Positions 1 through 8,067 of a stretch of 60,276 nucleotides of DNA are shown in pieces. The translations under genes and the position numbers were made by a program. The DNA lies in contig CATJQX010000127.1 in NCBI GenBank assembly GCA_949742535.1, positions 1 to 60,276 on the forward strand. Direction: 5' to 3'. The notes beneath the pieces were generated by a model. It worked only from the letters and a program-made list of their open reading frames with translations, was not told the DNA's origin and ran no database searches. Numbering within the stretch: position 1 is the first letter of the stretch; each line of letters begins with the position of its first letter. The DNA comes from an uncultured Muribaculaceae bacterium. Lineage in GTDB: Bacteria > Bacteroidota > Bacteroidia > Bacteroidales > Muribaculaceae.

Positions 1-63
1 AATTAAAATATTATAGATAATTCACGACACCGGGCGGTACTGTGACTGCCTCTGAAGATTTGT

Positions 64-166
64 GGTACAACCGTCCGCGATAGCGGGTACGCAGTAAAAA
101 GATAGCCGTCCAGATTTTTGGCGGCTATCTTTTTACTGCGTACCCGCTATCGCGGACGGTTGTACC
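64..166. repeat. 45-bp perfect inverted repeat (long hairpin)
   Basis: Positions 64-108 and 122-166 are perfect reverse complements (45 bp) separated by a 13-nt loop. Each arm contains a smaller hairpin (CCGC-GATA-GCGG) flanked by GTAC. The right arm runs into TACCTTTG (163-170), a perfect match to the Bacteroidetes -7 box on the plus strand. The stem is much longer than an ordinary Rho-independent terminator and there is no clean T-run. It could be the end of an upstream transcript, a MITE-like remnant or a structured RNA. The repeat is certain; its role is unknown. Confidence 0.9.
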
Positions 167-273
167 TTTGTCGGTTAGACAAATTCAGTCTCCGATTAGA
201 CACAGGGTATATGCAGATAGTCATTCGGGCATACAACAACAAATGGGAATAACAAGCGCTAACCAAAAACAAA

Positions 274-298
274 TGGGCGCTTCATCACGAAGCGCCCA
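274..298 (-). terminator. Rho-independent terminator, minus strand
   Basis: A 9-bp stem (274-282 with 290-298, GC-rich core GGGCGC/GCGCCC) closes a 7-nt loop. Read on the minus strand it is followed by the T-rich tract TTTGTTTTTGG, as expected for intrinsic termination. It would end transcripts from the minus-strand box at 326-333 or from the small ORF at 331-402. Confidence 0.65.
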
Positions 299-330
299 CT
301 CTGTTTAACTCCATTCTGGGAGTAACAAAC

Positions 331-402
331 CTAACATAAAACACGATTAATTTCTTTAAATCGTAGTGTGCATTGTTGCGATTCAATCTTTACCAATTTC
401 AT
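331..402 (-). CDS. Possible 23-aa peptide (very short ORF)
   Basis: On the minus strand an ATG at 402-400 opens a 23-codon frame that starts MKLVKIES, ends NRVLC and stops with TAG at 333-331. It is about 30 nt upstream of the terminator at 274-298, so the unit could be a very short mRNA. I see no promoter of the TAnnTTTG type before the ATG; the only such box (326-333) overlaps its stop codon and could instead start an RNA of about 55 nt ending at the terminator. I do not recognise the peptide. This is a weak call based on position and the adjoining terminator only. Confidence 0.25.
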   Translation of the reverse strand: MKLVKIESQQCTLRFKEINRVLC

Positions 403-687
403 TTTGCCTGCATTGGTATACTAACCTTAAAAACAGATTTCTTAAAATCAAACAAATCCTTTTGTCTTTAATCCAAACGGTGGTTTATCACCGTCGTCAA
501 TGCAAAATTAATGCATGAAAAAGCTATTGTCAAGCATGTACAATGGCAATATGGTGTGTATACAGACGAATATAGACGAGTATTATATGTAACTATCTTA
601 TAACCAGTAGATGTACTGTGCAAACTTCGGCCATAAATATAGACTATAATATAACAGATATATAAGAAATCCGGGTGGTTTTATAGA

Positions 688-1374
688 TCAATCACTGCTT
701 TCTGTGAGGATCTCCATGAGCAATTTACGGTCAGTAACTCTAATTTCCGTATTGTCATATTCAATCGCGCCGATTGATCTAAGATGATCAAGAGCGGATA
801 GCAGGGATTGTCTCTGAACGCCAAAAACTGTATACATGTCTTTGTGTCGGCATTCCAGTGTAATGTTCTTCCCGTTGTTCTGTGTAAGGGCAATGATCCA
901 ATAACATATGCGTTTCTCAAGCGATCCACTGGTCAGCGCGAGCACTCCTTCAACGGACAGTTGCGCATTCATGGAAAGCAGATTGAGATAATTGAACAGG
1001 AAGATGGGATCAGAAGTGATTATGTTCATGTAATCCGCTTTGTCTATCTGCACAATGCCGACATCAGTAAGTGCTGTGGCTGTTGCAGGATAATGTGTAG
1101 TTTTTCCGAAAAAGAAATCTGGCGATATTACATCCGGCGCTTCCAGTGTCTGGCTGATTTTAAATCGTTTGGTGGCATTGCTGATGGTAAGACCCACATA
1201 TCCTCCGATTATACATTTGAGGTGTGTGCACGGATCCCCTTCCGAGATTATTGTCTCTCCCGGAGCGAATTTAAGAAAGTGGAATCGGTATTTCCCGATT
1301 ATTACAGACAATTTCTGATGGGATGTGCCTGCAAACAACGGGAGTCCCATCAAAGTCTCATACATGCTGTCCAT
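688..1374 (-). CDS. Crp/Fnr-family transcriptional regulator
   Basis: This 228-aa protein has the layout of a Crp/Fnr regulator: an N-terminal cyclic-nucleotide-binding-type beta-barrel (about residues 10-130, with FAPGETIISEGDPC as the typical start of the barrel), a long dimerisation helix and a C-terminal winged helix-turn-helix (about 150-215, with VFGVQRQSLLSALDHL as the recognition region). It has no Fnr-like cluster of four N-terminal cysteines, so an iron-sulfur oxygen sensor is unlikely and the ligand is unknown. Such proteins bind palindromic operators near promoters. The next gene on the same strand, a BASS-family transporter, lies 176 bp upstream and a hairpin separates them, so they are probably transcribed apart. 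The regulator may control its neighbours, but nothing in the sequence proves it. Confidence 0.88.
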   Translation of the reverse strand: MDSMYETLMGLPLFAGTSHQKLSVIIGKYRFHFLKFAPGETIISEGDPCTHLKCIIGGYVGLTISNATKRFKISQTLEAPDVISPDFFFGKTTHYPATATALTDVGIVQIDKADYMNIITSDPIFLFNYLNLLSMNAQLSVEGVLALTSGSLEKRICYWIIALTQNNGKNITLECRHKDMYTVFGVQRQSLLSALDHLRSIGAIEYDNTEIRVTDRKLLMEILTESSD

Positions 1375-1396
1375 ATCGTAGCTGTTACGTAAATTA

Positions 1397-1455
1397 TATA
1401 AGAGCGGCCGCTTGCGGTTGATCCGGTAATACAGATATCCCCGGCCTCTTTTATA
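1397..1455 (-). terminator. Imperfect hairpin after the BASS gene
   Basis: Positions 1397-1410 and 1442-1455 pair over 14 positions with two mismatches and a long inner loop. The hairpin lies between the stop of the BASS transporter and the start of the Crp/Fnr gene, and the minus-strand sequence after it is AT-rich (TATAATTTA). It is probably a terminator, but the long loop makes this uncertain. Confidence 0.35.
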
Positions 1456-1550
1456 TTAAACGTTTTAAGTTACTAAAAGTTAACCGGGAATACAAAATGT
1501 AGCGATTTAATTCGTGCTGGGCGTATGTGTCCCTATATGAAAGAACTGCA

Positions 1551-2477
1551 TCAGGAGGATCTGGCACGTTTTTCGTGACAATATATCTGCCATGAATTGA
1601 TTGTGTTGTGCCATGCCACATATGCAGCGGGAGCTATAGATACGACAGGGTTCAGATAAGATAGTGCCAGCCATATTGCCAGCACTGTGTTTTTCTGTCC
1701 GAGACTTTGTGCCCCGGAAATTTTGTCGCCGTATTTTCCTCCTATGGCTCTCCCTACCGCGAACTGTGCGATGCAGGCTGCTAAGGATGCGATTGCCAGA
1801 ATGATTATTACCGGAATCATAGAGGCCGGTTCCTTTAGCATGAAGCTGACGGAATTTCCCACCACTATGATCAGTGCGAAAGCCCATATATAGAATGAAA
1901 GTCCCTGGTGGGTTGAAAGAGTTTTGTGGGCACGGGGAGTGTAGCGCTTCATCATCAGAGCCACAACAAGAGGACCGAGTATCAGGGGGAGTACAGTTAC
2001 TGATATTCTGTAAAGCGAATCGGTGAAGGTTGTTGCGGTGTCGGTGCCTCCTTCCGGACCAAGCCATGACAGGAATGGCGGAGCCAGCAACGCGACGGCG
2101 ATATTGCTGAAAAGCGAATATGTGGCGACTTTTGAGATGGATCCTCCCAGCATCCCTGTAATAACGGGCGCAGCAGTGGCTGTAGGGCATATTATGCAGA
2201 TGAATACTCCTTGTGCGACAAGTTCGTTTAACGGTTTGATAAGAAAATATGCTCCTACCGCTCCCAGTATCTGTGCCGCCAATAGCCACCAGATATATGC
2301 TCCTATATGGAAATCGCTTATTTTAAGGCGGGTATATGTAATGAGCAGCATTACGAAAATTATATATTTCGACAGGAATGCCACATATCCGATGTAATTG
2401 TGGAATATTATGCCGAGCAACATCGCGATGGGTAGCATCCATGGTTTCAGTCGTGCCCGGAAGGTTGAAAAGCTCAT
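1551..2477 (-). CDS. Bile acid:sodium symporter (BASS) family transporter
   Basis: The protein is about 308 aa and almost entirely hydrophobic, with roughly ten membrane segments, as in the BASS/SBF family of inner-membrane sodium-coupled organic-anion carriers. The stretch IICPTATAAPVITGMLGG is the broken-helix region near the substrate site, and GQKNTVLAIWLALSYLNP near the C-terminus matches the family's second discontinuous helix. Known family members carry bile acids, pyruvate, pantothenate and other organic anions; the substrate here cannot be told. I chose the ATG at 2477; the frame stays open upstream to 2516, but that extension is polar and unlike the family. A hairpin (2518-2555) sits just upstream, between this gene and the CoA-transferase gene. 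Confidence 0.85.
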   Translation of the reverse strand: MSFSTFRARLKPWMLPIAMLLGIIFHNYIGYVAFLSKYIIFVMLLITYTRLKISDFHIGAYIWWLLAAQILGAVGAYFLIKPLNELVAQGVFICIICPTATAAPVITGMLGGSISKVATYSLFSNIAVALLAPPFLSWLGPEGGTDTATTFTDSLYRISVTVLPLILGPLVVALMMKRYTPRAHKTLSTHQGLSFYIWAFALIIVVGNSVSFMLKEPASMIPVIIILAIASLAACIAQFAVGRAIGGKYGDKISGAQSLGQKNTVLAIWLALSYLNPVVSIAPAAYVAWHNTINSWQIYCHEKRARSS

Positions 2478-2517
2478 TTCCGTATATTTTGATGAAACGT
2501 TTTGCAAGTGGCACACA

Positions 2518-2555
2518 AAGGCGTGCCGGGAATAGATTTTCCCAAGGCACGCCTT
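2518..2555 (-). terminator. Hairpin between CoA-transferase and BASS genes
   Basis: A 10-bp GC-rich stem (2518-2527 with 2546-2555) is capped by a second stem (GGGAA with TTCCC, 2528-2532 with 2539-2543). It lies after the CoA-transferase stop and about 40 bp before the BASS start on the minus strand. The tail on the minus strand is only modestly T-rich (TTGTGTG), so it may be a terminator or a partial attenuator for the BASS gene. Confidence 0.5.
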
Positions 2556-2641
2556 CGTGGTATTATATCAGGGGTAAAAAATCGTCAGGTATGAATGCAG
2601 GATGAATCTTACATCTGTGAGGTGTATGATACTCTATGCAA

Positions 2642-4135
2642 TCAGGCAAATTTGGAGAAGTCGACATTGTGCATGTCGCCGGATTTGGCGAATTCTGTAT
2701 GGAATTCATATGCGGCATGCAATGTGGCGGGTGTCTGTCCTCCCTTGGCAAGTTTCAGGTAATCGCGCAGTATGGGACGGTAGTCGGGGTGTGCGCAGTT
2801 TTCTATGATTTCGTGTGCGCGCTGCAGCGGATCTTTCGCGCGCAGATCCGCGATACCCTGGTCTGTGATGAGTATGTCGACTGAGTGCTCGCTGTGATCG
2901 GCATGCGATACCATAGGCACGATGTTGCTGATGAGTCCTTCCTTTGTCACGGAGGGGCAGGAGAATATCGAGATGTAAGCGTTGCGGGTGAAGTCTCCGG
3001 AGCCGCCGATACCGTTCATCATGCGTGTGCCGAGCACATGTGTGGAGTTCACGCATCCGAATATGTCGGCTTCCAGTGCGGTATTCATGGCAATGACTCC
3101 GAGTCGACGGATGATTTCCGGATTGTTTGATATTTCCGCAGGACGCATCAGGATCTTGTCATGGAAGAAATCAAGGTCGGCAAAAAGCTGACGTTCCACA
3201 TCGTCGGAGAAAGTCATCGAGCAAGTGCTTGCGAAAGTACATTTGCCTGCACGGAGAAGCTCGAGAACGGAATCCTGTACCACTTCGGTGTACATCATGA
3301 AGTTGGGCAACTCCTTATCCATGCACAGGTAGTGGAGAACAGCATTAGCCACATTGCCGACACCGCTCTGAAGCGGGAGGAACTCTTTAGGTATTCGCCC
3401 CTTCTGGTATTCGCTTACAAGGAACTGTACAACGTTTGCTCCGATTTTCTCGGATATGGCGTCGGGTTTGGTAAACGGTTTTACTCCGTCGAGCATGTTG
3501 GTGCGCACGATGCCACGCACTTTTGACGGGTCTATTTTCAGCGTTGGGCGCCCTACACGGTCACTGGGACTGTAGATGGGGATTTCGCGACGATATGGGG
3601 GGTCGGCCGGCAGATATATGTCGTGCATACCGAGAAGCGACTGGGGGAGCGCTTCGTTGAGCTCTATGAAGATGTGTTTGGCACGGGGGGCATAAGTCGG
3701 TATGTTGCCAAGTCCGCATCCGAGCAGCACTTCTCCGTCTTCCGAGATCGCGGCGGCCTCTATTACGGCTATGTCAGTATCGCCATAAAAGCCATATCTT
3801 GTTTCCTGGGCCATCTCGGAAAGGTGGCGGTCGAAATAATGTGCGTCATGCGCGTTTATGCGTTTGCGCAGATCAGGCGTATTCTGGTAAGGTGCGCGCA
3901 TGTTTATCGCATTGTTTCTGGCAAGGATGCCGTCTACATGGTCGTTGGTGGATGCGCCGGTGAATATGTTTACCTTGAATTCACGACCCTGCTCATGTTC
4001 CGCAGCGGCTTTGTGTGCCACTTCTTCCAGAATTGACTTTGGTACACCTGGTGCTGTAAAGCCCGACAGGCCAATGGTGTCACCGTTGTTAATCATCTCA
4101 GCCGCTTCCTTTGCGGTGATAAAATTATAAGCCAT
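2642..4135 (-). CDS. Acetyl-CoA hydrolase/transferase family (succinate CoA-transferase type)
   Basis: This 497-aa protein is a full-length class I CoA-transferase of the AarC/Cat1/Ach1 group. These enzymes move CoA between carboxylic acids such as succinate, acetate and propionate through a glutamyl-CoA intermediate. The likely catalytic glutamate is E284 in MMYTEVVQDS; the oxyanion-hole region GVGN is at 258-261 and the late glycine-rich loop reads GIGGSGDFTRNAY. In a succinate- and propionate-forming Bacteroidales it would fit the last step of propionate release or acetate/succinate exchange; the exact acid pair cannot be read from sequence. It is a single cytoplasmic gene with a strong promoter of its own (4249-4280). 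Confidence 0.9.
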   Translation of the reverse strand: MAYNFITAKEAAEMINNGDTIGLSGFTAPGVPKSILEEVAHKAAAEHEQGREFKVNIFTGASTNDHVDGILARNNAINMRAPYQNTPDLRKRINAHDAHYFDRHLSEMAQETRYGFYGDTDIAVIEAAAISEDGEVLLGCGLGNIPTYAPRAKHIFIELNEALPQSLLGMHDIYLPADPPYRREIPIYSPSDRVGRPTLKIDPSKVRGIVRTNMLDGVKPFTKPDAISEKIGANVVQFLVSEYQKGRIPKEFLPLQSGVGNVANAVLHYLCMDKELPNFMMYTEVVQDSVLELLRAGKCTFASTCSMTFSDDVERQLFADLDFFHDKILMRPAEISNNPEIIRRLGVIAMNTALEADIFGCVNSTHVLGTRMMNGIGGSGDFTRNAYISIFSCPSVTKEGLISNIVPMVSHADHSEHSVDILITDQGIADLRAKDPLQRAHEIIENCAHPDYRPILRDYLKLAKGGQTPATLHAAYEFHTEFAKSGDMHNVDFSKFA

Positions 4136-4195
4136 AGCAAACTTTAAGGTGATAATATTTTATTGTGTATCGGTTCCCACATATCCCTGTTGCTC

Positions 4196-4203
4196 TAATT
4201 TTG
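4196..4203 (+). promoter_or_regulatory. -7 box TAATTTTG, plus strand
   Basis: This is a perfect TAnnTTTG match on the plus strand, about 170 bp before miaB. No TTTG lies at the expected distance upstream, so it is only a candidate promoter for miaB. Confidence 0.4.
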
Positions 4204-4248
4204 TATCGATGGATTTTGTGGGAACGGCACTGTTTTATTATTTTTGCA

Positions 4249-4280
4249 CAAAAATAGGGCTTTTGCCGCCATCTGGCAAA
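4249..4280 (-). promoter_or_regulatory. Bacteroidetes promoter of the CoA-transferase gene
   Basis: On the minus strand a TTTG (-33 element, 4277-4280) is followed after exactly 20 bp by TATTTTTG (-7 element, 4249-4256), a full match to TTTG-N19-21-TAnnTTTG. Transcription would start near 4242 and give a leader of about 107 nt before the ATG at 4135. Confidence 0.75.
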
Positions 4281-4372
4281 TTTTGTATGCATGTTTTTCA
4301 GCACAAAACCTCACGGGGATATGCTGCCAGAGAATTTTAGCGTGTGGAAGTTCCGGATGATTAATCATTGAT

Positions 4373-5758
4373 ATGGACAAAGAAAACAAATGCCGCAATG
4401 AGGCCTCTCGTGCGGCTGATAAGGAGAGCGTCGAGAAAAAACTATATATAGAGACCTATGGCTGCCAGATGAATGTGGCCGACAGCGAGGTAGTAGCTTC
4501 CGTAATGGGTATGGCCGGCTATACGCCTGCCGATGATGTGGAGAGCGCTGATGCGGTGCTTCTCAATACTTGTTCCATACGCGACAACGCCGAGCAGAAG
4601 ATCTTTTCACGGCTGCAATATTTTTCGTCATTACGCCGGCGGAAAGGTGGCAGGCAATTCATCGTCGGAGTTATCGGCTGCATGGCGGAGCGTGTGAAAG
4701 ATGTGCTTATAAATGACCATGGTGTAGATCTTGTGGCCGGCCCTGATGCATATCTTGATCTCCCCAACCTGTTTGCCGCGGTGGAAGCAGGCCAGAAAGC
4801 CATTAATGTGGAACTTAGTACAACCGAGACATATCGGGATGTGATTCCGAGCCGTATAAGCGGCAACAGGGTCAGCGGCTTTGTGAGCATAATGCGTGGT
4901 TGTAACAATTTCTGCTCATATTGTATTGTGCCTTATACACGCGGCAGGGAGCGTAGCCGCGAGGTAGGTAGTATCCTTGGCGAGGTTGAGGATCTGCGTC
5001 GTAAAGGTTTCCGTGAGGTAACCCTTCTGGGGCAGAATGTAAACAGCTATCATTTCTCGGATCCCGAAAGCGGAGATGTGACTTTCCCGAAATTGCTTTC
5101 TATCGTTGCCGAGGCGGCACCAGATATGCGCATCAGGTTTACAACCTCACATCCCAAAGATATGAGTGACGAGACAATAGACGTGGTGGCACGTTACCCG
5201 AATATATGCAAGCATATACATCTGCCGGTGCAATCAGGCAGTAACTCGGTGCTGAAATCCATGAACCGTAAATATACCAGGGAATGGTATCTGGACCGCA
5301 TTAAAGCCATTCGTTCAAGAATACCCGACTGCGGTATTTCAACAGACCTTTTTACAGGTTTCCATAATGAGACTGAAGATGATTTCCGGCAGACATTGTC
5401 GCTTATGGAGGAGGCCGCCTTTGACTCGGCGTTTATGTTCAAGTATTCCGAGAGACCCGGTACGTTGGCAGCCCGTACAATGCCCGATAATGTGCCTGAA
5501 GATGTGAAAGTCGAGCGCCTGAACCGCATGATCGCTCTTCAGAATTCACTGTCTGCCGCCTCGAACGCCGCGGATGTAGGGAAGGTTTTCGAGGTTCTCG
5601 TGGAAGGGGTGTCGAAACGAAGCACTTCCCAGTGGATGGGCCGTACATCGCAGAATAAGGCCGCGGTATTTCCCGCGGGTGATTTCCATGTAGGCGATCT
5701 GGTAATAGTGCGTGTAACCGGCAGCTCATCCGCGACTTTGCTTTGCGAGCTGGCATAA
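4373..5758 (+). CDS. miaB: tRNA-2-methylthio-N6-dimethylallyladenosine synthase
   Basis: This radical-SAM methylthiotransferase converts i6A37 to ms2i6A37 in tRNAs reading codons that start with U. The 461-aa protein has all family parts: an N-terminal domain with three iron-sulfur cysteines (C31 in YGCQMN, C67 in NTCSIR, C103 in GCMAER), a radical-SAM core with C177-x3-C181-x2-C184 (RGCNNFCSYC) and a C-terminal TRAM domain (about 395-460). The start ATG at 4373 gives the usual short charged N-terminal extension. It stands alone on the plus strand, divergent from the CoA-transferase gene; the following ftsX has its own promoter. Confidence 0.97.
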   Translation: MDKENKCRNEASRAADKESVEKKLYIETYGCQMNVADSEVVASVMGMAGYTPADDVESADAVLLNTCSIRDNAEQKIFSRLQYFSSLRRRKGGRQFIVGVIGCMAERVKDVLINDHGVDLVAGPDAYLDLPNLFAAVEAGQKAINVELSTTETYRDVIPSRISGNRVSGFVSIMRGCNNFCSYCIVPYTRGRERSREVGSILGEVEDLRRKGFREVTLLGQNVNSYHFSDPESGDVTFPKLLSIVAEAAPDMRIRFTTSHPKDMSDETIDVVARYPNICKHIHLPVQSGSNSVLKSMNRKYTREWYLDRIKAIRSRIPDCGISTDLFTGFHNETEDDFRQTLSLMEEAAFDSAFMFKYSERPGTLAARTMPDNVPEDVKVERLNRMIALQNSLSAASNAADVGKVFEVLVEGVSKRSTSQWMGRTSQNKAAVFPAGDFHVGDLVIVRVTGSSSATLLCELA

Positions 5759-5806
5759 TGATTCCTGGTGGCAGTGTGCGCCTAAAGTACAAAAGTTGTT
5801 AAAAGG

Positions 5807-5838
5807 CTTGACATGGGCAATCTTATGTTGTAATTTTG
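5807..5838 (+). promoter_or_regulatory. Promoter of the ftsX operon
   Basis: CTTG (5807-5810, a 3 of 4 match to the TTTG -33 element and also part of TTGACA) is followed after 20 bp by TAATTTTG (5831-5838), a perfect TAnnTTTG -7 box. The transcript would start near 5845 and lead into ftsX at 5917. Confidence 0.7.
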
Positions 5839-5916
5839 CAATGATTTGGATGATTATGCCGTGTAGGGCATATGTTAAGAATCCTTGCACCAAAAGGTTA
5901 TTCCATCTAAGGTATT

Positions 5917-6792
5917 ATGAATAGCAAAAAACGTAACCGCCTGGCAGGGTGGGGAGATTACGTGACATCTACTATCAGTGTGATGCTCGTACTCTTCATA
6001 ATAGGTCTGGTAGGCGCATTAAATACAACGTTTCACGGCATTAATCGTCAAATAAAGGAGAAAATGGGCTTTACTGTGGTTCTCGCCGACAGTGTCGGGG
6101 ACTCAGGTGTAGACTCGCTTAAGATCCTCTGTGACAACGCCCCATATATCTCGGATTACAAATATCTTTCCGCCGAGGAGGTTATGGCGGAGGAGACCAA
6201 GGAAGATGGCGACGAGCTGGTTGAGCTTCTGGGAGTTAACCCTTATGCTCCTATGCTTGAAATCCGAATGAAAGAGGATTATGCCAATGTAGACAGCATT
6301 ACCGCGATAGTGGCTCTATGGAATGCCATGCCGCAAGTAGATGAAGCTACTGCAAATACCGAGATGATCGGTAACATCAGCCGTAATGCGCAATATCTGA
6401 ATCTCATACTGGTAGTCATAGCATGCGCGTTGTTGCTGATTTCATTTGTTCTGATCAACAATACCGTGCGTCTTACCGTGTACTCACGGCGTTTCCTTAT
6501 ACATACGATGAAGCTGGTAGGTGCCACCGGAGGATTTATCCGGCGTCCGTTCATTCTGATCAATTGCTGGCAGGGTGTGATTTCGGGAGTGCTTGCATCC
6601 GGCCTTCTATGCGCGCTTGCAGTGTGGGCGGACAGTTGGGAAAAGAACCTCTTGGCAACCTTATTGCCGTGGTCGGCAATCGGTATTATCTGTGGTTGTC
6701 TGGTAGTGTTGGGGGTGTTGATATGCGCGATAGCGGCCTTTTTTGCAACGAACAGGTATCTGCGTAAAAACTATGACGAGATGTTTGACTGA
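5917..6792 (+). CDS. ftsX: Cell-division ABC transporter permease FtsX
   Basis: This 291-aa inner-membrane protein has the FtsX layout: a short cytoplasmic N-terminus, one membrane segment (about 21-41), an extracytoplasmic domain of about 110 residues and three further membrane segments (about 160-180, 213-235 and 250-275). FtsX works with the ATPase FtsE to control cell-wall hydrolases at the division site. No ftsE lies in this window. It is the first gene of a co-directional run with DUF3098, uppP, truB and queA, an order I know from Bacteroidales. Confidence 0.92.
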   Translation: MNSKKRNRLAGWGDYVTSTISVMLVLFIIGLVGALNTTFHGINRQIKEKMGFTVVLADSVGDSGVDSLKILCDNAPYISDYKYLSAEEVMAEETKEDGDELVELLGVNPYAPMLEIRMKEDYANVDSITAIVALWNAMPQVDEATANTEMIGNISRNAQYLNLILVVIACALLLISFVLINNTVRLTVYSRRFLIHTMKLVGATGGFIRRPFILINCWQGVISGVLASGLLCALAVWADSWEKNLLATLLPWSAIGIICGCLVVLGVLICAIAAFFATNRYLRKNYDEMFD

Positions 6793-6849
6793 GAGTCAGG
6801 CATCCGGCAATTCAATGAAATTTAAAGCAAAATCTTATACATATTAATC

Positions 6850-7155
6850 ATGTCCATAGCGTCGAAATCTACACAGGATAAAGGTGTTTCAGACAAGGCA
6901 AAAGGCCTGTTAAAAGAAACAGATTCGGAATTCCCGTTGTGTAGAAAAAATTTTATCTGGATGGCGGTATCAGGTGCTGTTATCATCATCGGTTTTTTGT
7001 TGATGCTCGGAGGAGCTTCCACAGAGGAATTCAATCCCGACATATTCAGCACGCGTCGTATAGTCATTGGCCCGACTCTGGCATTTATCGGCTTTGTGGC
7101 TATGGGGATATCGATTATTGTGCGTCCTGGCAGAGAAAAGAAATCAGATAAATAA
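6850..7155 (+). CDS. DUF3098 family small membrane protein
   Basis: This 101-aa protein has a polar N-terminus and two membrane segments (about 35-54 and 74-96) joined by a short loop (GGASTEEFNPDIFSTRRI). The pattern FSTRRIVIGPTLAFIGFV is typical of DUF3098, a Bacteroidetes-specific family found between ftsX and uppP. Its function is not known to me. The position suggests a role near cell division or the undecaprenyl-phosphate cycle, but this is only genomic context. The gene starts 57 bp after ftsX and ends 45 bp before uppP, so it is very likely part of the same transcript. Confidence 0.88.
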   Translation: MSIASKSTQDKGVSDKAKGLLKETDSEFPLCRKNFIWMAVSGAVIIIGFLLMLGGASTEEFNPDIFSTRRIVIGPTLAFIGFVAMGISIIVRPGREKKSDK

Positions 7156-7200
7156 TCCGGTATTCTGGGTTAAAAACACAAAAATAATGCCATAACAGAT

Positions 7201-8040
7201 ATGGATTGGTTTGAAGCGCTTATTTTGGGTATTGTCCAGGGGTTGGCGGAATATCTTCCTATAAGTTCGAGCGGCCATCTTGAAATTTTCAGCCAGATTC
7301 TGGGACTGAAAATGTCGGGAGCTGATTCTTTGCAGTTTGATCTCGTACTGCATGTGGCTACGGTTTTGTCTACCATTGTAGTGCTGTGGAGTCGGTTTGT
7401 GCCGTTGTGCACCTCCTTTTTTACATTGCGGAGGGATGAAAACACCACATATGTAGGTAAGTTGTTGCTGTCTTGTATTCCGGTAGGTATAGTGGGACTG
7501 TTTTTCAAAGAAGAGATATCAACATTTTTCGGTGTATCGGAAGATGGCGGCAATAATCTGCTGACGGTAGGTATCTGCCTTTGTGTGACTGCTTTCCTTC
7601 TTGCTTTCGCACATTTTTTCCGAAACAAGGAGTTCAGGAGCAATGCACGCTCCGGGCGCAATATCTCATGGTCCGACGCATTTATAATCGGTATCGGTCA
7701 GGCCATAGCGGTATTGCCGGGTCTGAGCCGTTCCGGAACAACGATAGCCACCGGTATCATACTTGGTGACAAACGGGAGCAAGTAGCGCAATTCTCATTT
7801 TTTATGGTGATCATACCTATTCTCGGGGAAGCGCTTCTAAGCCTTGTCAAGATACTGAAAGCCGCGCCCGGCGAAATAGACTCCCCGGTTGGAGTTCTGC
7901 CCATGATAATCGGTTTTACGGCGTCTTTCATTGTCGGTTGCCTGGCATGCAAATGGATGATAAGCCTTGTGTCGCGTGGTAAGCTCGTGTGGTTCTCTAT
8001 ATATTGTCTTGCCGTCGGCATATTATGCATATGCTGGTAA
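7201..8040 (+). CDS. uppP: Undecaprenyl-diphosphatase
   Basis: UppP (BacA) removes one phosphate from undecaprenyl diphosphate, recycling the lipid carrier for peptidoglycan, lipopolysaccharide and capsule. The 279-aa membrane protein keeps both signature regions: Q13-GLAE-17 followed by LPISSSGHLE, and P173-GLSRSGTT. Seven to eight hydrophobic segments are visible. It lies between DUF3098 and truB with short gaps. Loss or gain of this activity affects bacitracin sensitivity in other bacteria, which is family knowledge and not shown here. Confidence 0.96.
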   Translation: MDWFEALILGIVQGLAEYLPISSSGHLEIFSQILGLKMSGADSLQFDLVLHVATVLSTIVVLWSRFVPLCTSFFTLRRDENTTYVGKLLLSCIPVGIVGLFFKEEISTFFGVSEDGGNNLLTVGICLCVTAFLLAFAHFFRNKEFRSNARSGRNISWSDAFIIGIGQAIAVLPGLSRSGTTIATGIILGDKREQVAQFSFFMVIIPILGEALLSLVKILKAAPGEIDSPVGVLPMIIGFTASFIVGCLACKWMISLVSRGKLVWFSIYCLAVGILCICW

Positions 8041-8067
8041 TCGTACTTAGCCAAAACTTCGAATATA

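Larger units (their letters stand above)
167..687. other. Non-coding left-end region
   Basis: No convincing long ORF lies in this AT-rich stretch. It holds a hairpin at 274-298, a minus-strand TAnnTTTG box (TAGGTTTG) at 326-333 and a possible 23-codon ORF on the minus strand at 331-402, listed separately. From about 403 to 687 I see only AT-rich sequence downstream of the Crp/Fnr gene. Confidence 0.6.

Noticed and set aside
64-166. Invertible promoter switch
   Set aside because: The inverted arms enclose only 13 bp, too little to hold a promoter, and no recombinase gene is near.
808-1392. 194-codon plus-strand open frame
   Set aside because: It lies opposite the clear Crp/Fnr gene and has no family motif, signal peptide or promoter; it is a shadow frame.
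1507-2289. 260-codon minus-strand open frame
   Set aside because: It overlaps the BASS transporter in another frame and is very rich in R, H and S, unlike a real protein.
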